DNA of 64,000 nt, from the NCBI GenBank assembly GCA_947453945.1, contig CANGJB010000001.1:89832-153831 (forward strand), written 5' to 3'. Source of the stretch: Sphingomonadaceae bacterium (lineage in GTDB: Bacteria; Pseudomonadota; Alphaproteobacteria; Sphingomonadales; Sphingomonadaceae). The notes beneath the pieces are model-generated. The model was not told the origin of the DNA and searched no databases. It was given only the letters and a program-made list of their open reading frames with translations. Shown piece by piece: positions 1 to 9,435 of this stretch (positions are counted from its first letter, which is position 1; the number at the start of each line of letters is the position of its first letter). A program made the translations under genes and the position numbers.

Positions 1-72
1 CCCGAGCGGTTGTCGCCAGCCGCAAGCCGAAGGGCTCGCGGCGTGACGAGCTGTTCGTCCCGTACCTTCGTC

Positions 73-92
73 ATTCCCGCGAAGGCGGGAAT
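73..92. repeat. Short intergenic palindrome (GCGAAGGCGGG type)
   Basis: An 8-bp perfect inverted repeat, ATTCCCGC and GCGGGAAT, encloses a GAAG loop. The same core recurs near 53000. Palindromes of this kind are widespread between genes in sphingomonads. No gene is visible from 1 to 183. Confidence 0.6.
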
Positions 93-130
93 CCAGAGCG
101 ACTGACGCGCTTCCCTTCGTCCAAAACAGG

Positions 131-165
131 AAAGGCCGCCCCGGTTTCCCGGGACGGCCCTTTCT
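131..165 (-). terminator. Probable terminator of the first TonB receptor gene
   Basis: A GC-rich hairpin (AAAGGCCGCCCCGG against CCGGGACGGCCCTTT, with one bulge and one mismatch) lies 20-50 bases beyond the receptor stop codon. Read on the minus strand it is followed by a T-rich stretch, as expected for intrinsic termination. Confidence 0.55.
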
Positions 166-183
166 TTGGCGTTATTGTGAAGA

Positions 184-2721
184 TCAGAACTTGAAGCTGG
201 CTTCCACAAAGACCTGGCGGCCGCGGTTGAGCAGCACGTTGCGGTCGTCGCCCTGCGGCACGAAAGTCGGCGTGCCCGGAGTGCCCAGCCCGCCGGGGCC
301 GGCGAGGAACGGACGCGCACCGCTCGACTGGACGAAGCGCTTGTCGGTGATGTTGATGCCCACCAGCGCCAGCTTCCACTTGCCGGTCGGATCGCCGATC
401 GAGAGGCTGCCGTCGATCGTTGCCCAGCCCTTCTGGATCGGATCGTTCACGCTTGTGGTGTCGGTGTAGTAGCTGCTGGAGAACGCGACGTTCGAGTGGG
501 TGCCAACTTCGAGCGAGTCGGAGATCGGCACGCTGTAGTCGAACCCGACATTGCCCGCCCATTCCGGCGCACGCGAAGCCTTGCGGCCTTCGAGCGGGGA
601 ACCGTCGATCGCCGAAGCGAGCGGCTTGGTGAACGACGCCTTGGTGTAGGCCAGCGCGGCGTTGAGCCGCAGGCCTTCGACCGGGGTGCGCCAATTGAAG
701 TCGATATCGACACCCTTGGTGGTCAGTTCGGACGCGTTGAACGTCTTGAACTGAACCTTGGTCGCATCGAACACCTGCAGCTGGATATCGCTGAACACGT
801 AATAGAACAGCGAGCCGTTGAGGGTGATCGTGCGGCCCGCCATCTGCGACTTCACACCGAGTTCGCCGCCCTTGGCGCGCTCGGACTTGAAGATCAGGCC
901 TTGGGCCACGGCATCACGCGTGGCCGGGTTGTTGAAGCCTAGCAGGCTGTTCGAAGGCAGCGCGCTGTTATCGATACCGCCCGACTTGTAGCCGGTCTTG
1001 TACGCGGCGTAGATGTTGAGGTCGTCGTTGGCCTTGTAGCGCAGTGTGACTTCCGGCGAGACGTTGTGATCCTTGAACGGGATCGGGCCCGAGAAGAAGC
1101 CGCTGCTGATGAAGGCCGGGGTCGCCGAAAGGAAGGCGTGGACATAGGGCACGGAGATCGTGTTGACCTTGTCTTCCTTGGTCCAGCGCACGCCGCCTGA
1201 AAGTTCAAGCTGTTCGGTCAACTTGTAGTTGCCGCTGGCGAAGAGCGAGTACGCCTTCGTCGTGGTGTGGTGCTTCTTGTACCAGTCGAACGCAGAGCCG
1301 GTGATCGGATCAGCTGCGATGATCGAGATGTTCACACCCTGCTGCGAGGTGTTGAAATCAATGACGCGGTGTTCATAGAAACCGCCGACCATGAAGTTGA
1401 ACGGCCCGTCGAAGTTGCTGGTGAGGCGCAGTTCCTGGGTCCACTGCTTCGTGGCGTTGAGCGGATCGCTCGAGCCGAAGCCCTGTGCCGAACCGGGTGT
1501 GTTCACCGCAGCAAGGCGCGGCGCAATGAGGCCGACCGGAATGCCGTTGGGATTGAACGCCGCGCCGACACCGACCGAGCTGTAGGTGTCGGAATCGACC
1601 GAGTTGATGTCGAAGTAGCCGGTCACCGAGCTGAGCTTGATGGTATCGGTCAGGTCGAGGTCCATGCGCAGACGCGTGAGCCAGATATCGGTCTTGCCGA
1701 AGGGATGGCCTGGATAGCGGCCGTCACCGGCGGCGCTGCCGGTCGGGTAGTTGCTGTTCTGCGTGGCCGAAGGATCGCTGATGGCATAGTAGCGGTCACC
1801 GATGTTGCAGTTCGCGCCCGAGGGGATCGCGATGGCACCGCCGAGCAGCACAACTTCGTCCGCACGGCCGTTCTTGCCGCAATCGATGTCCTGGTGGCCG
1901 ATCGCGCCGTCGTTGCGGTTGGTGATGTAGTTCACCTTGAGGTTCGCGGTGAACGCGCTCGAAGGATCCCACTGCAGCGTCAACCGGCTGTTGAAATCGC
2001 GCATGCCGCGATTGCGGATCAGAGCCGGGATGCCCGGCTGGATCTGGGTGTACTTCTTGATGTCGTTGTATTGCGCCGCGACACGGATGCCGAGCGTCGG
2101 AGTCAGCGGGCCGGAAATGTAGCCGTTTACGACGTAGCCGTCCTCGACGAATTCATAGCTGGCCTTGCCGCCCACTTCCCACGACTTGGTGGGATCGTTG
2201 GAGCGCAGGCCAAGCACGCCTGCCGTGGCGCTCTTGCCGAAGTAGAGCGTCTGCGGGCCCTTCATCACGTCGACCTGCTTGATGTCGAAGAAGCCGGCCT
2301 GGAGAAGGCGCATCGAGGAAAGCTGAATGCCGTCCATATCGAGCGCGACGGCAGAGTCGAACGCGGCGGAAATCGCCGACGAGCCGACACCGCGCAGCGC
2401 GATGGAGCCGCCCGAGCCCGAGCCGCCCGAATAGATGTTGAGCGTGGGAACGTGGGTGCCAAGCGCTTCGGCCTTGGTCGCCTGATCGCGATTGATGGCA
2501 TCTGCGGTGATCGCGGTAATCGTCACCGGCACGTTCTGCAGGGTTTCGGTCGATTTGCGCGCGATCACCGTGATCGCGTTGCCATCATCGACGGTGGCGG
2601 AACCCGTTTCAGCGGCTGCAGCATCGGCAGCATGCGCCAGACCCGGCAGTGTCAGCGACGTCGCTGCAACGCCCGCAAACAGCGCAGCACGAAACGGCGA
2701 CGCGATTGTCCTCAACCCCAT
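184..2721 (-). CDS. TonB-dependent outer-membrane receptor
   Basis: 845 residues, the usual size for the family. An N-terminal signal peptide (hydrophobic stretch ending near AHA, residues 20-31) precedes a TonB-box-like ITVIA segment near residue 50. The plug domain covers roughly 60-190, including the typical VDVMKGPQTLYFGK motif. The rest is a 22-strand-type barrel ending in the aromatic C-terminal residues ASFKF. It should import a scarce or hydrophobic substrate across the outer membrane using TonB energy. It is the last gene of a minus-strand group after an MFS transporter and a Rieske oxygenase, so a catabolic substrate is more likely than iron; that is inference from context. A second receptor lies at 25743. 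Confidence 0.93.
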   Translation of the reverse strand: MGLRTIASPFRAALFAGVAATSLTLPGLAHAADAAAAETGSATVDDGNAITVIARKSTETLQNVPVTITAITADAINRDQATKAEALGTHVPTLNIYSGGSGSGGSIALRGVGSSAISAAFDSAVALDMDGIQLSSMRLLQAGFFDIKQVDVMKGPQTLYFGKSATAGVLGLRSNDPTKSWEVGGKASYEFVEDGYVVNGYISGPLTPTLGIRVAAQYNDIKKYTQIQPGIPALIRNRGMRDFNSRLTLQWDPSSAFTANLKVNYITNRNDGAIGHQDIDCGKNGRADEVVLLGGAIAIPSGANCNIGDRYYAISDPSATQNSNYPTGSAAGDGRYPGHPFGKTDIWLTRLRMDLDLTDTIKLSSVTGYFDINSVDSDTYSSVGVGAAFNPNGIPVGLIAPRLAAVNTPGSAQGFGSSDPLNATKQWTQELRLTSNFDGPFNFMVGGFYEHRVIDFNTSQQGVNISIIAADPITGSAFDWYKKHHTTTKAYSLFASGNYKLTEQLELSGGVRWTKEDKVNTISVPYVHAFLSATPAFISSGFFSGPIPFKDHNVSPEVTLRYKANDDLNIYAAYKTGYKSGGIDNSALPSNSLLGFNNPATRDAVAQGLIFKSERAKGGELGVKSQMAGRTITLNGSLFYYVFSDIQLQVFDATKVQFKTFNASELTTKGVDIDFNWRTPVEGLRLNAALAYTKASFTKPLASAIDGSPLEGRKASRAPEWAGNVGFDYSVPISDSLEVGTHSNVAFSSSYYTDTTSVNDPIQKGWATIDGSLSIGDPTGKWKLALVGINITDKRFVQSSGARPFLAGPGGLGTPGTPTFVPQGDDRNVLLNRGRQVFVEASFKF

Positions 2722-3016
2722 AGCAATCCTCCCAACTATCGATGGGGACGTATCATGCTGTAACTGCGTGATTTTCCGCCCACAATCCCGATCACTAGGC
2801 TAGGGTGCGGGGGGCGAACAGCAACTATCAAAAAGGGTGACGAAACGGCGCTTTTTGTGCGCAGTGTTGCCGCAAAAACGCATGGATTCCGTAGGGGCAG
2901 GGGGTAAGTAAGAGGCGGGCAGGCGGCTCAGCGCAAAGCGTCTGTTCCGGACCGTGCCGGAGGGCACAAACGGCTTCCCTCCCGGCATCAGCAGGGGGCA
3001 CCGGGTGTTTGATCTA
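2722..3016 (-). promoter_or_regulatory. 295-base upstream region of the TonB receptor
   Basis: No gene is visible. The stretch separates the Rieske stop codon from the receptor start and probably holds the receptor promoter. A CTAGGCTAGG direct double motif sits at 2795-2804, about 75 bases upstream of the start codon. Similar CTAG elements occur upstream of several other operon heads in the window. The functional assignment is inference. Confidence 0.35.
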
Positions 3017-4588
3017 TCACCTTCTGGGCGGCGTTTCGCTGCTGAGCCACAGATCCAGCTTCGCGTGGAAATCGCGGATCTTGCTCTCCTGGTAGCTTGC
3101 GAAAATCACCTCTCCCTTAGGGTGATTGTGCAGGCCTTTTTGCACGGCAGCGTGATTGAGCCCGTCCTGGTTGAAGATCTTGTTCAGGTAGCTGCCGAAC
3201 TCTGTCGCCTTGGTGTAATCGTCCTCAAGATCGAGAAAGGTGCATTTGGCGGGGGCCGGGCGCGCTTCGCCATCGGGCACAGGCAGCATGTACATAACCT
3301 CGTGCAGCGATTGCTCGGGATTGTTGCCGTCGGGCCGGAAGCGATAGAAGATCGGGTTGAAATCCGCCCAGGGATGCAGGTTGGGGAACACCGAATAGAA
3401 GATTGCGTCGATCATGTCGGCATCGCTGAACTGGTCGATCGCATCGCCCCACTGCGGGCGCATCAGGTTGCGCCTGTCGTTTGCGGCATCAGCACGGAAA
3501 TCCTGCGCGGATGCACTGGCAAACCGGGTCGGCGTGTTTTCCTCACCCGGCGCGATCTTGCCGCCGATCCAGTTGCACATATGCGGATCTGCGTTGACGA
3601 CTTCGCCTTCAAGGTGCGTGGCGGTCATGTCGAAAATGCCGGTCTTGCCATCCGGGCGCGTCATCTCGACACGGTTCTCCTCCAGCCGGCGATAGACGTG
3701 GCCGGACAGGGGATGGCGGAAGCTGGTGAAGGCCTGGCCTTCCGGAAAGGCGGATGGATCGGGCGCATCGAGATCGGTGTGCGCGCTCGGCGGGCCGGAA
3801 GCAGACATGGCGCGCGAGATGTTGGGCCACACATCGTACTTGGAGCCGGTATCGAGGAACATTGGCAGCAGTTCTGGGTGCGTGCCGACGACGTGATAGG
3901 ATTCCATGAAGGCTTCCTGCGCCACTTTCCAGTTGCACGGCAGCCGCTTCACCATGTGCGCCGCCTTGTAGCGCTTGGCGAAAGGGCGCGAAAAGTGGCG
4001 GTCGATATCGCCGAGGAACGCTGCCAGCGGCTCGGCGTTCGGGTCCGGATTGATGAAAATGAAGCCGCCCCAGTGGCCGACCGAGACAGCGGGAAGCGCA
4101 TACTCCTCTTCGGTCACGCTCGGGAAATCCCAGTGGCTGGGCACTTCCTTGAGGCTGCCATCGAGATGCCAGGACCAGCCGTGGAACGGGCAGCGCAGCA
4201 CTTTGAGGCCCTGGCGGTGCGCATCGCACAGCTGGCGGCCGCGGTGGAGGCAGGCATTGGGGAAAGCCTTGACCGCGCCGGGGCCATCACCGGGAGCATT
4301 GCGCACGATCACGAACGACAGGCCAGCGATCTCATAGACGTATGTGTCACCCACATTGGGAATATCGTCTTCATGGCACGCCATCTGCCACACGCGCTTC
4401 CACAGCCGCTCGACCTCGCGCTCGTGCTCTTCCTTGCTCCAGTAGCGATGGGTGGCGACTTTGGTGACGCCGCCGGGATAGGGCGAGTCCTCAAGATAGA
4501 CGGCCGGCGGCGCAACCACATCCGCCTTGATCACCTCGTTGTAAGTCACGCCGGCTGTCCGGTCGTGCCCGGTCTTGGTTTCCACCAT
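3017..4588 (-). CDS. Rieske non-haem iron oxygenase, alpha subunit (1)
   Basis: 523 residues, somewhat longer than the 430-470 typical of the family. The Rieske [2Fe-2S] ligands are Cys113-x-His115 and Cys133-x2-His136 with 17 residues between the pairs. The mononuclear iron site has His232 and His237 in the ESYHVVGTHPE motif. Such proteins hydroxylate or demethylate aromatic or alicyclic substrates using electrons from a ferredoxin and reductase, neither of which is nearby. The MFS transporter gene lies 32 bases upstream and the two are probably co-transcribed. The substrate is unknown. Confidence 0.92.
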   Translation of the reverse strand: MVETKTGHDRTAGVTYNEVIKADVVAPPAVYLEDSPYPGGVTKVATHRYWSKEEHEREVERLWKRVWQMACHEDDIPNVGDTYVYEIAGLSFVIVRNAPGDGPGAVKAFPNACLHRGRQLCDAHRQGLKVLRCPFHGWSWHLDGSLKEVPSHWDFPSVTEEEYALPAVSVGHWGGFIFINPDPNAEPLAAFLGDIDRHFSRPFAKRYKAAHMVKRLPCNWKVAQEAFMESYHVVGTHPELLPMFLDTGSKYDVWPNISRAMSASGPPSAHTDLDAPDPSAFPEGQAFTSFRHPLSGHVYRRLEENRVEMTRPDGKTGIFDMTATHLEGEVVNADPHMCNWIGGKIAPGEENTPTRFASASAQDFRADAANDRRNLMRPQWGDAIDQFSDADMIDAIFYSVFPNLHPWADFNPIFYRFRPDGNNPEQSLHEVMYMLPVPDGEARPAPAKCTFLDLEDDYTKATEFGSYLNKIFNQDGLNHAAVQKGLHNHPKGEVIFASYQESKIRDFHAKLDLWLSSETPPRR

Positions 4589-4620
4589 TTGTCCGCTCTC
4601 CCTAGGACCTAGTGGCCAGT

Positions 4621-5910
4621 CTACGCCTGCGAGGGGGCTGAGCCATTGATCATTTTGAGGGGACCCTTATCCATTGCGCGCGCCGCACTGAGGTAGAAGA
4701 GGGCTGCCGGAACCGCGAAAGCGGTGCTTACGCCGATCACTGCCCAGCTGAGCGAGTGGGTGCCCAGCGCGGGAGCAAGCCGCGTGCTGGCAAAGCCGAT
4801 CAGGAACAGGCCGAGCGCCTGCCCGATAAGGTTGTTGAAGATCATCGCGACCGCCATGGCCATTGCGCGCTCGTCGGGCCGCACGGCGAGCTGGATGAGC
4901 GAAACAGTGGGTGCCTGCGCGATGAGGAACACGAGGTAGCCGCAGGAAAACAGGCCAAGGAAGGTCCAGAAGTTCGTGCTTTGCAGCGCGGCGAGGTAGA
5001 TCGGCAGGCACGCGAGGGTGGCGATGGCAGGGAGCCAGGCGCGCCAGCGCGCATCGCGGCGGACTAGCCAATCGGTGAGGTAGCCGCCTAGCAGCGGCCC
5101 TGGAATGCCTCCGAGGACGAAGGCCAGGCCGAGGTAAAAGCCGACATTGGCGGTGGAGACCGGGAAATTCCGCAGCATGATCGCTGCGAGCCAGGTGGCA
5201 AAGCCATAGCCGGTGACGATCATGCATCCGAAGGCGGCCGAGGCGGCGAGGAACACGCGGTTGGCGAAGAGCTCGCGCACCCCGGTGAGCCAAGCGGCAA
5301 GGCCTTCGGTGAGGCCAACCTTGGGCGGGATAGGCCGGCCGCCGGGCTCCTTCACGGTGGCAAAGACGAACAGCGCGAACAGGATGCCCGGTATGCCGAG
5401 CAGCAGGAAGGTCATCCGCCAGCCGACCGCATGGGCCAGCACGCCGCCGAGGATCAGCCCCGCCGCGGTGCCGAGCGTGGGGCCGAGGAAATAGATGCCC
5501 ATCGCGCGGCCCAGCTCGTGGCCCTTGAAGGTCTGCGTCAGGAGCGAGGTGCCGGCTGGGCCGCTACCCGATTCGCCGATGCCCACGCCCATGCGCGCGA
5601 GAAAGAAGGTCCAGAAGCCTGTCGCCGTGCCGCAGAGCGCGGTCATGAGGCTCCATGTCGCGATGGAGAGAGAAATGATCAGCGGGCGGCTCATCCGGTC
5701 GGCCAGCCAGGCGATGGGGAGGCCGCAGACGACGTAGAGCACGGTGAAGGCAAAACCGGTGATGAGGCCGATCTCGGTGTCGCTCAGGGTGAAGGCGTGC
5801 TTGATATCCTCGATCATGATCGAGAGGATCAGCCGGTCGGCAATATTCAGCATGCCGCCAAATGTGATCACGGCGAGCACGAAATGGCGGTAGTGGCGAT
5901 GCTCTCCCAA
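4621..5910 (-). CDS. MFS transporter
   Basis: 429 residues with about 12 hydrophobic segments. The family loop signature is present between segments 2 and 3 (GLPIAWLADRMSRPL), as are the ARMGVGIGESG stretch in segment 4-5 and a second-half loop LTDWLVRRDARWR. It is a major facilitator of the type found in aromatic-acid and other catabolic clusters and probably moves substrate across the inner membrane. It is first in the minus-strand unit with a Rieske oxygenase, and divergent from the DUF35/thiolase operon across about 200 bases. Confidence 0.9.
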   Translation of the reverse strand: MGEHRHYRHFVLAVITFGGMLNIADRLILSIMIEDIKHAFTLSDTEIGLITGFAFTVLYVVCGLPIAWLADRMSRPLIISLSIATWSLMTALCGTATGFWTFFLARMGVGIGESGSGPAGTSLLTQTFKGHELGRAMGIYFLGPTLGTAAGLILGGVLAHAVGWRMTFLLLGIPGILFALFVFATVKEPGGRPIPPKVGLTEGLAAWLTGVRELFANRVFLAASAAFGCMIVTGYGFATWLAAIMLRNFPVSTANVGFYLGLAFVLGGIPGPLLGGYLTDWLVRRDARWRAWLPAIATLACLPIYLAALQSTNFWTFLGLFSCGYLVFLIAQAPTVSLIQLAVRPDERAMAMAVAMIFNNLIGQALGLFLIGFASTRLAPALGTHSLSWAVIGVSTAFAVPAALFYLSAARAMDKGPLKMINGSAPSQA

Positions 5911-6113
5911 GACGCCCGCTCCTTCTTTGCAACAGGGCTAAGCCTTCGCCGCGCAGCGGGCGACTAACACAAAGGGGGAGGGCGCTTGGTGCGCGGCCTA
6001 CCACTTTCGATGCCTACCATTTTCAATGATCGTCGGTCCCGGGATTTGCTGTCACGATGCTCGCAACAAACGGGACCTTACGACAACCGGTCCGACCCTT
6101 TGGGAAAGGTTTT

Positions 6114-6503
6114 ATGGCGCAGCTTGAGCCCATTGCGGCAAACTTGTGGACCGATGAGGCGGAGCCGGCGCTGCTTGGCGGGCGGCTGCCTTCGGGCAAG
6201 ATCGTTTTTCCCTTTCCCAGCGGCGATGCGGCAGAAGGGGTCGAGCCTTGGCGCCTCTCGCGCACCGGCACGCTGTGGTCGTGGACCCGGCAAGATTTCC
6301 AGCCGAAGGAACCCTTCGAGGGACCGGAGCCGTTCCAGCCCTACCTTATCGGTTATGTCGAATTGCCCGGCGAGGTCATCGTCGAGACGCGCATCGTGGA
6401 CGCGAAGCTCGAGGATCTGAAGCTCGGCATGCCGATGGAATTCGTGGTCGCGCCGTTTGACGCGACCCGTGCGACTTATGCGTTTCGTCCGGAGAAAGCG
6501 TGA
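6114..6503 (+). CDS. DUF35 (OB-fold) protein lacking the zinc ribbon
   Basis: 129 residues from the ATG at 6114, which follows a GGGAAAGG ribosome site; an in-frame start at 6057 has no such site. The protein matches the DUF35 layout: an N-terminal linker (LLGGRLPSGKIVFPF), then an OB fold with LSRTGTLWSWT and a C-terminal barrel (PYLIGYVELPGE). Relatives usually carry four cysteines forming a rubredoxin-like zinc ribbon; this one has no cysteine at all. DUF35 proteins partner with thiolase-like aldolases, for example in steroid side-chain cleavage. The stop overlaps the start of the next gene, a thiolase-like protein, so a complex is likely. Confidence 0.8.
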   Translation: MAQLEPIAANLWTDEAEPALLGGRLPSGKIVFPFPSGDAAEGVEPWRLSRTGTLWSWTRQDFQPKEPFEGPEPFQPYLIGYVELPGEVIVETRIVDAKLEDLKLGMPMEFVVAPFDATRATYAFRPEKA

Positions 6504-7648
6504 TGGAAGACGTCTATATCATCGGGGCGGGCATCCACCCCTTCGGCCGCACCGATGGCCGCTCGGGGCGCGATCAGGGTGTATTCGCGGTGCGGCAGGC
6601 GATGGCCGATGCCGCGATCGAATGGACCGATGTGGGCTGCGCCTATGGCGGCTCTGCCGCGGCGGGCAGCGCGGACATCATGGTCAATGAACTGGGCCTC
6701 ACCGGCCTGCCGTTCATCAACGTGAGCAATGGCTGCGCCACGGGCGGCAGCGCGCTCGCTTCGGCACGCAATGCGGTGGCTGCGGGTGAGTGCGACATCG
6801 CGATGGCCGTGGGCTTCGACAAGCACCCGCGCGGCGCATTCAATGCCAAGCCGCGCGATTATGGTCTGCCCGAGTGGTACGGCCAGACCGGCATGATGCT
6901 GACCACGCAGTTCTTCGCCTTGAAGATCCAGCGCTACATGCAGCTATACGGGATCACGCGCGAAACGCTGGGCCGCGTCGCCGAAAAGGCGTTCCGCAAT
7001 GGCGTCCACGCCGATCACGCCTGGCGGCGCTCGCCGGTCGATCTGGAAACGATCCTGAACTCGCCGATGGTCAATGATCCTCTGACCAAATACATGTTCT
7101 GTGCGCCCGCTGAAGGCGCGGTGGCGCTGATCCTGGCAAGTGGCAAGAAAGTGCGCGAACTGGGCGCAGATGCAGTCAAGATCGCCAGCGTCGCGGTCCG
7201 CACGCGCCCGCCGGGCTCGTTCGAAGTCTTCGCGCCTTCGGTCGATATCGACAACGGCGGCAAGCCGACGATCCTCGCCTCCAAGGCCGCGTTCGAACTC
7301 GCGGGCATCGGGCCGGAAGACATTTCCGTCGCGCAGCTGCAGGATACCGAATCCGGCGCCGAGATCATGCACATGGCCGAAAACGGCTTCTGCAAGGATG
7401 GCGATCAGGAGCAGTGGCTGCGTGAGGGCCGCACCGAGGTCACCGGCAAGCTGCCCGTAAACACCGACGGTGGCTGCCTGGCGTGCGGTGAACCCATCGG
7501 CGCTTCGGGTCTGCGTCAGGTCTATGAAAACACTGTGCAGCTGCGCGGCCGGGGCGGCGGGCGCCAGGTGCCGGGCGGGCCGAAGGCGGCCTATAGCCAC
7601 GTGTACGGCGCACCGGGCCTGTCCGGCGTGTGCATTCTGGAGCGCTAG
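6503..7648 (+). CDS. Lipid-transfer/SCP-x type thiolase or acyl-CoA retro-aldolase
   Basis: 381 residues with a thiolase fold. Cys78 in SNGCATGGSA sits at the nucleophile position. The C-terminal catalytic loop is HVYGAPGLSG around 366-375, where classical thiolases have a CxG motif, so the second catalytic cysteine is missing. A tyrosine in this loop recalls steroid retro-aldolases of the Ltp2 type, which require a DUF35 partner; the gene directly upstream encodes one. The likely role is cleavage of a CoA-bound side chain, either thiolytic or aldol; the sequence does not decide which. The ATG at 6503 is preferred to the GTG one codon earlier because it overlaps the upstream stop (TGATG). Confidence 0.85.
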   Translation: MEDVYIIGAGIHPFGRTDGRSGRDQGVFAVRQAMADAAIEWTDVGCAYGGSAAAGSADIMVNELGLTGLPFINVSNGCATGGSALASARNAVAAGECDIAMAVGFDKHPRGAFNAKPRDYGLPEWYGQTGMMLTTQFFALKIQRYMQLYGITRETLGRVAEKAFRNGVHADHAWRRSPVDLETILNSPMVNDPLTKYMFCAPAEGAVALILASGKKVRELGADAVKIASVAVRTRPPGSFEVFAPSVDIDNGGKPTILASKAAFELAGIGPEDISVAQLQDTESGAEIMHMAENGFCKDGDQEQWLREGRTEVTGKLPVNTDGGCLACGEPIGASGLRQVYENTVQLRGRGGGRQVPGGPKAAYSHVYGAPGLSGVCILER

Positions 7649-7651
7649 TTC

Positions 7652-8422
7652 ATGGGTAAGATGACCGGCAAGGTCGCCCTGATCTCGGGCGGCGCGGAAG
7701 GGATTGGCGGCACTTTGGCAGCGCTGTTCGTGGCCGAAGGCGGCAGCGTGATGCTGGGCGATCTGCAGCTGGGCAAAGCGAAAGCCCACGCCGCAGCGCT
7801 TGGGCCCAATGCCGATGCGGTGCAGCTCGATGTGCGCGATCTGGCGCAATGGGAAGCGGCCGTGGCGGCAACGCTCGCGCGCTTCGGCAAGCTGACGACG
7901 CTGTGCAATATCGCGGGTATTTCCGAACCCGGGAACACGGTCGATGTCGATCTCGATAGCTGGCACCGCCATATCGATATCAACCTGACCGGCAGCTTTT
8001 ATGGCTGCCGCGCCGCGCTTCCCGCGCTCGCCGCAGCGGATGAGCCGGCAACCATCGTCAATGTCGGTTCGATGCTGGCGCACCGTGCGGCAGGCGGCAT
8101 GGCGGCTTATTGCGCGTCCAAGGCGGGCGTTACGCACCTCACCAAGTCGGTCGCGCTCGATTGCGCTGAGCGGGGCCTCAAGATCCGGGCAAACACCGTG
8201 CATCCCGGAGCGATCCGCACGCCGATGTACAACCGCTACCTTAATGCCGGCGGCGCAACGCCCGAAGAGATCGAGGCGGTGATGGCCAGCGCGCACCCGA
8301 TGGGCCGCGTGGGCGAGCCAGACGAAGTCGCGCGCGCGATCCTGTTTCTGAGCTGCGCGGATTCCAGCTTCACCAGCGGCACGGACCTTAATGTCGACGG
8401 GGCCAGCGCGATCCGCAGCTAG
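7652..8422 (+). CDS. Short-chain dehydrogenase/reductase (SDR)
   Basis: 256 residues, classical SDR length. The cofactor motif is SGGAEGIGG near residue 12. The usual NNAG is NIAG here, the catalytic Tyr-x3-Lys is YCASK, and a proline-glycine motif (HPGAIRTPM) follows. It oxidises or reduces a hydroxyl/keto group with NAD(P). It starts three bases after the thiolase-like gene, so it probably acts on the same CoA intermediate (inference). Confidence 0.92.
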   Translation: MGKMTGKVALISGGAEGIGGTLAALFVAEGGSVMLGDLQLGKAKAHAAALGPNADAVQLDVRDLAQWEAAVAATLARFGKLTTLCNIAGISEPGNTVDVDLDSWHRHIDINLTGSFYGCRAALPALAAADEPATIVNVGSMLAHRAAGGMAAYCASKAGVTHLTKSVALDCAERGLKIRANTVHPGAIRTPMYNRYLNAGGATPEEIEAVMASAHPMGRVGEPDEVARAILFLSCADSSFTSGTDLNVDGASAIRS

Positions 8423-8486
8423 CCCGATCCTACCTGCTGCACCGGCCGCAGATCCGGGCAGCATCCACCCAAAGGAGAGATGCGAA

Positions 8487-9419
8487 ATGGCACTGGTATC
8501 CGTCGTGGGCGCAACCGGCCGGCAGGGGCTGGCACAAGTGCGCCAGCTTGTCGCCGCAGGGCATCAGGTCCGCGCACTTTCGCGCAACGAGAAGCCCGAT
8601 CTCGGGCCGACCAACGCCGATATCGAAACCCGCGTGATCGACCTCTACGACCGATCGACCTATGTGAAGGCGCTCGAAGGCTCTGACGCCGTCTTCTATA
8701 ACCACCCGCTGCAACTGCGCGATTCCCGCGCTGAGCTTGCCGGCTGGATTGGCGAGGCGGCCAAGGAAGTGGATGCCAAGCGCTTCGTCTGGAACACCTC
8801 GAGCTGGATTCCGGACAAGCCGGGCGATGCGCACACTTATGCCGGCAACACCGCAGGCATCAATGCGCTGTTCCGCTCGGGCGTTCCGGCCACGGTGTTT
8901 GGCTCGGTGCTGTTCATGGACAACCTGCTGACCAACTGGGCACGGCCGTTCATCATGCACGAGCGCCGCTACGTCTATCCGCACAAGCCAACGCTGGGCG
9001 CGAACTGGATCAGCCTCGACGATGTCGCCAAGATCATGGTTCACGCGATGGACCGGCCGGACATGGAAGGCACCTGGATGAATATCGGCGGGCCCGAGCG
9101 GCTGCTTCCGCCCCAAGTCGCGCAGATCCTTTCGGACCACTTCGGCCACACGATCAAGTATGATCCGTGCACGCCCGAAGAGTTCGGCGACCTGCTCGTG
9201 GCCGCACTCGGCGATTCGATGGCAGAGGAGATGCGCAAGCCCTATTCGGCGGGCATCGCGGCGTTCTACAACTACAACAACAGCGCGCCGACCAAGCCAT
9301 TCGAAGTGAACACCGAGGCGATGATGGAGCGCCTGCCGGGCATCGAACTGGAAACCCTCGCCCAGTGGGTGGCGCGGCAGGACTGGTCCGACACCGCGCA
9401 CCGACCTTCGGCGGGGTAG
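8487..9419 (+). CDS. NmrA-like NAD(P)-binding protein (atypical SDR)
   Basis: 310 residues from the ATG at 8487, which has an AAAGGAGA ribosome site 9 bases upstream; an in-frame start about 96 bases earlier would overlap the preceding SDR and lacks such a site. The N-terminal Rossmann motif is VVGATGRQG. There is no classical SDR Tyr-Lys pair, and the C-terminal half contains FMDNLLTNW and ends with WVARQDW. The protein at 17946 shares this layout and the W-AARQDW ending, so the two are paralogues in separate operons of this region. Its role is unclear: a quinone or isomerase-like reductase, or an NADP sensor. Confidence 0.85.
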   Translation: MALVSVVGATGRQGLAQVRQLVAAGHQVRALSRNEKPDLGPTNADIETRVIDLYDRSTYVKALEGSDAVFYNHPLQLRDSRAELAGWIGEAAKEVDAKRFVWNTSSWIPDKPGDAHTYAGNTAGINALFRSGVPATVFGSVLFMDNLLTNWARPFIMHERRYVYPHKPTLGANWISLDDVAKIMVHAMDRPDMEGTWMNIGGPERLLPPQVAQILSDHFGHTIKYDPCTPEEFGDLLVAALGDSMAEEMRKPYSAGIAAFYNYNNSAPTKPFEVNTEAMMERLPGIELETLAQWVARQDWSDTAHRPSAG

Positions 9420-9435
9420 GCCTACACCCAGCCCC

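Noticed and set aside
1267..2763. Long open frame on the plus strand opposite the first TonB receptor
   Set aside because: It mirrors the receptor gene, has arginine/valine-rich composition typical of antisense frames in GC-rich DNA, and shows no domain or ribosome site.
2954..4612. Long plus-strand open frame (over 500 codons) opposite the first Rieske gene
   Set aside because: The minus strand encodes a clear Rieske oxygenase with all metal ligands; the plus frame has no recognisable motif and is an antisense artefact.
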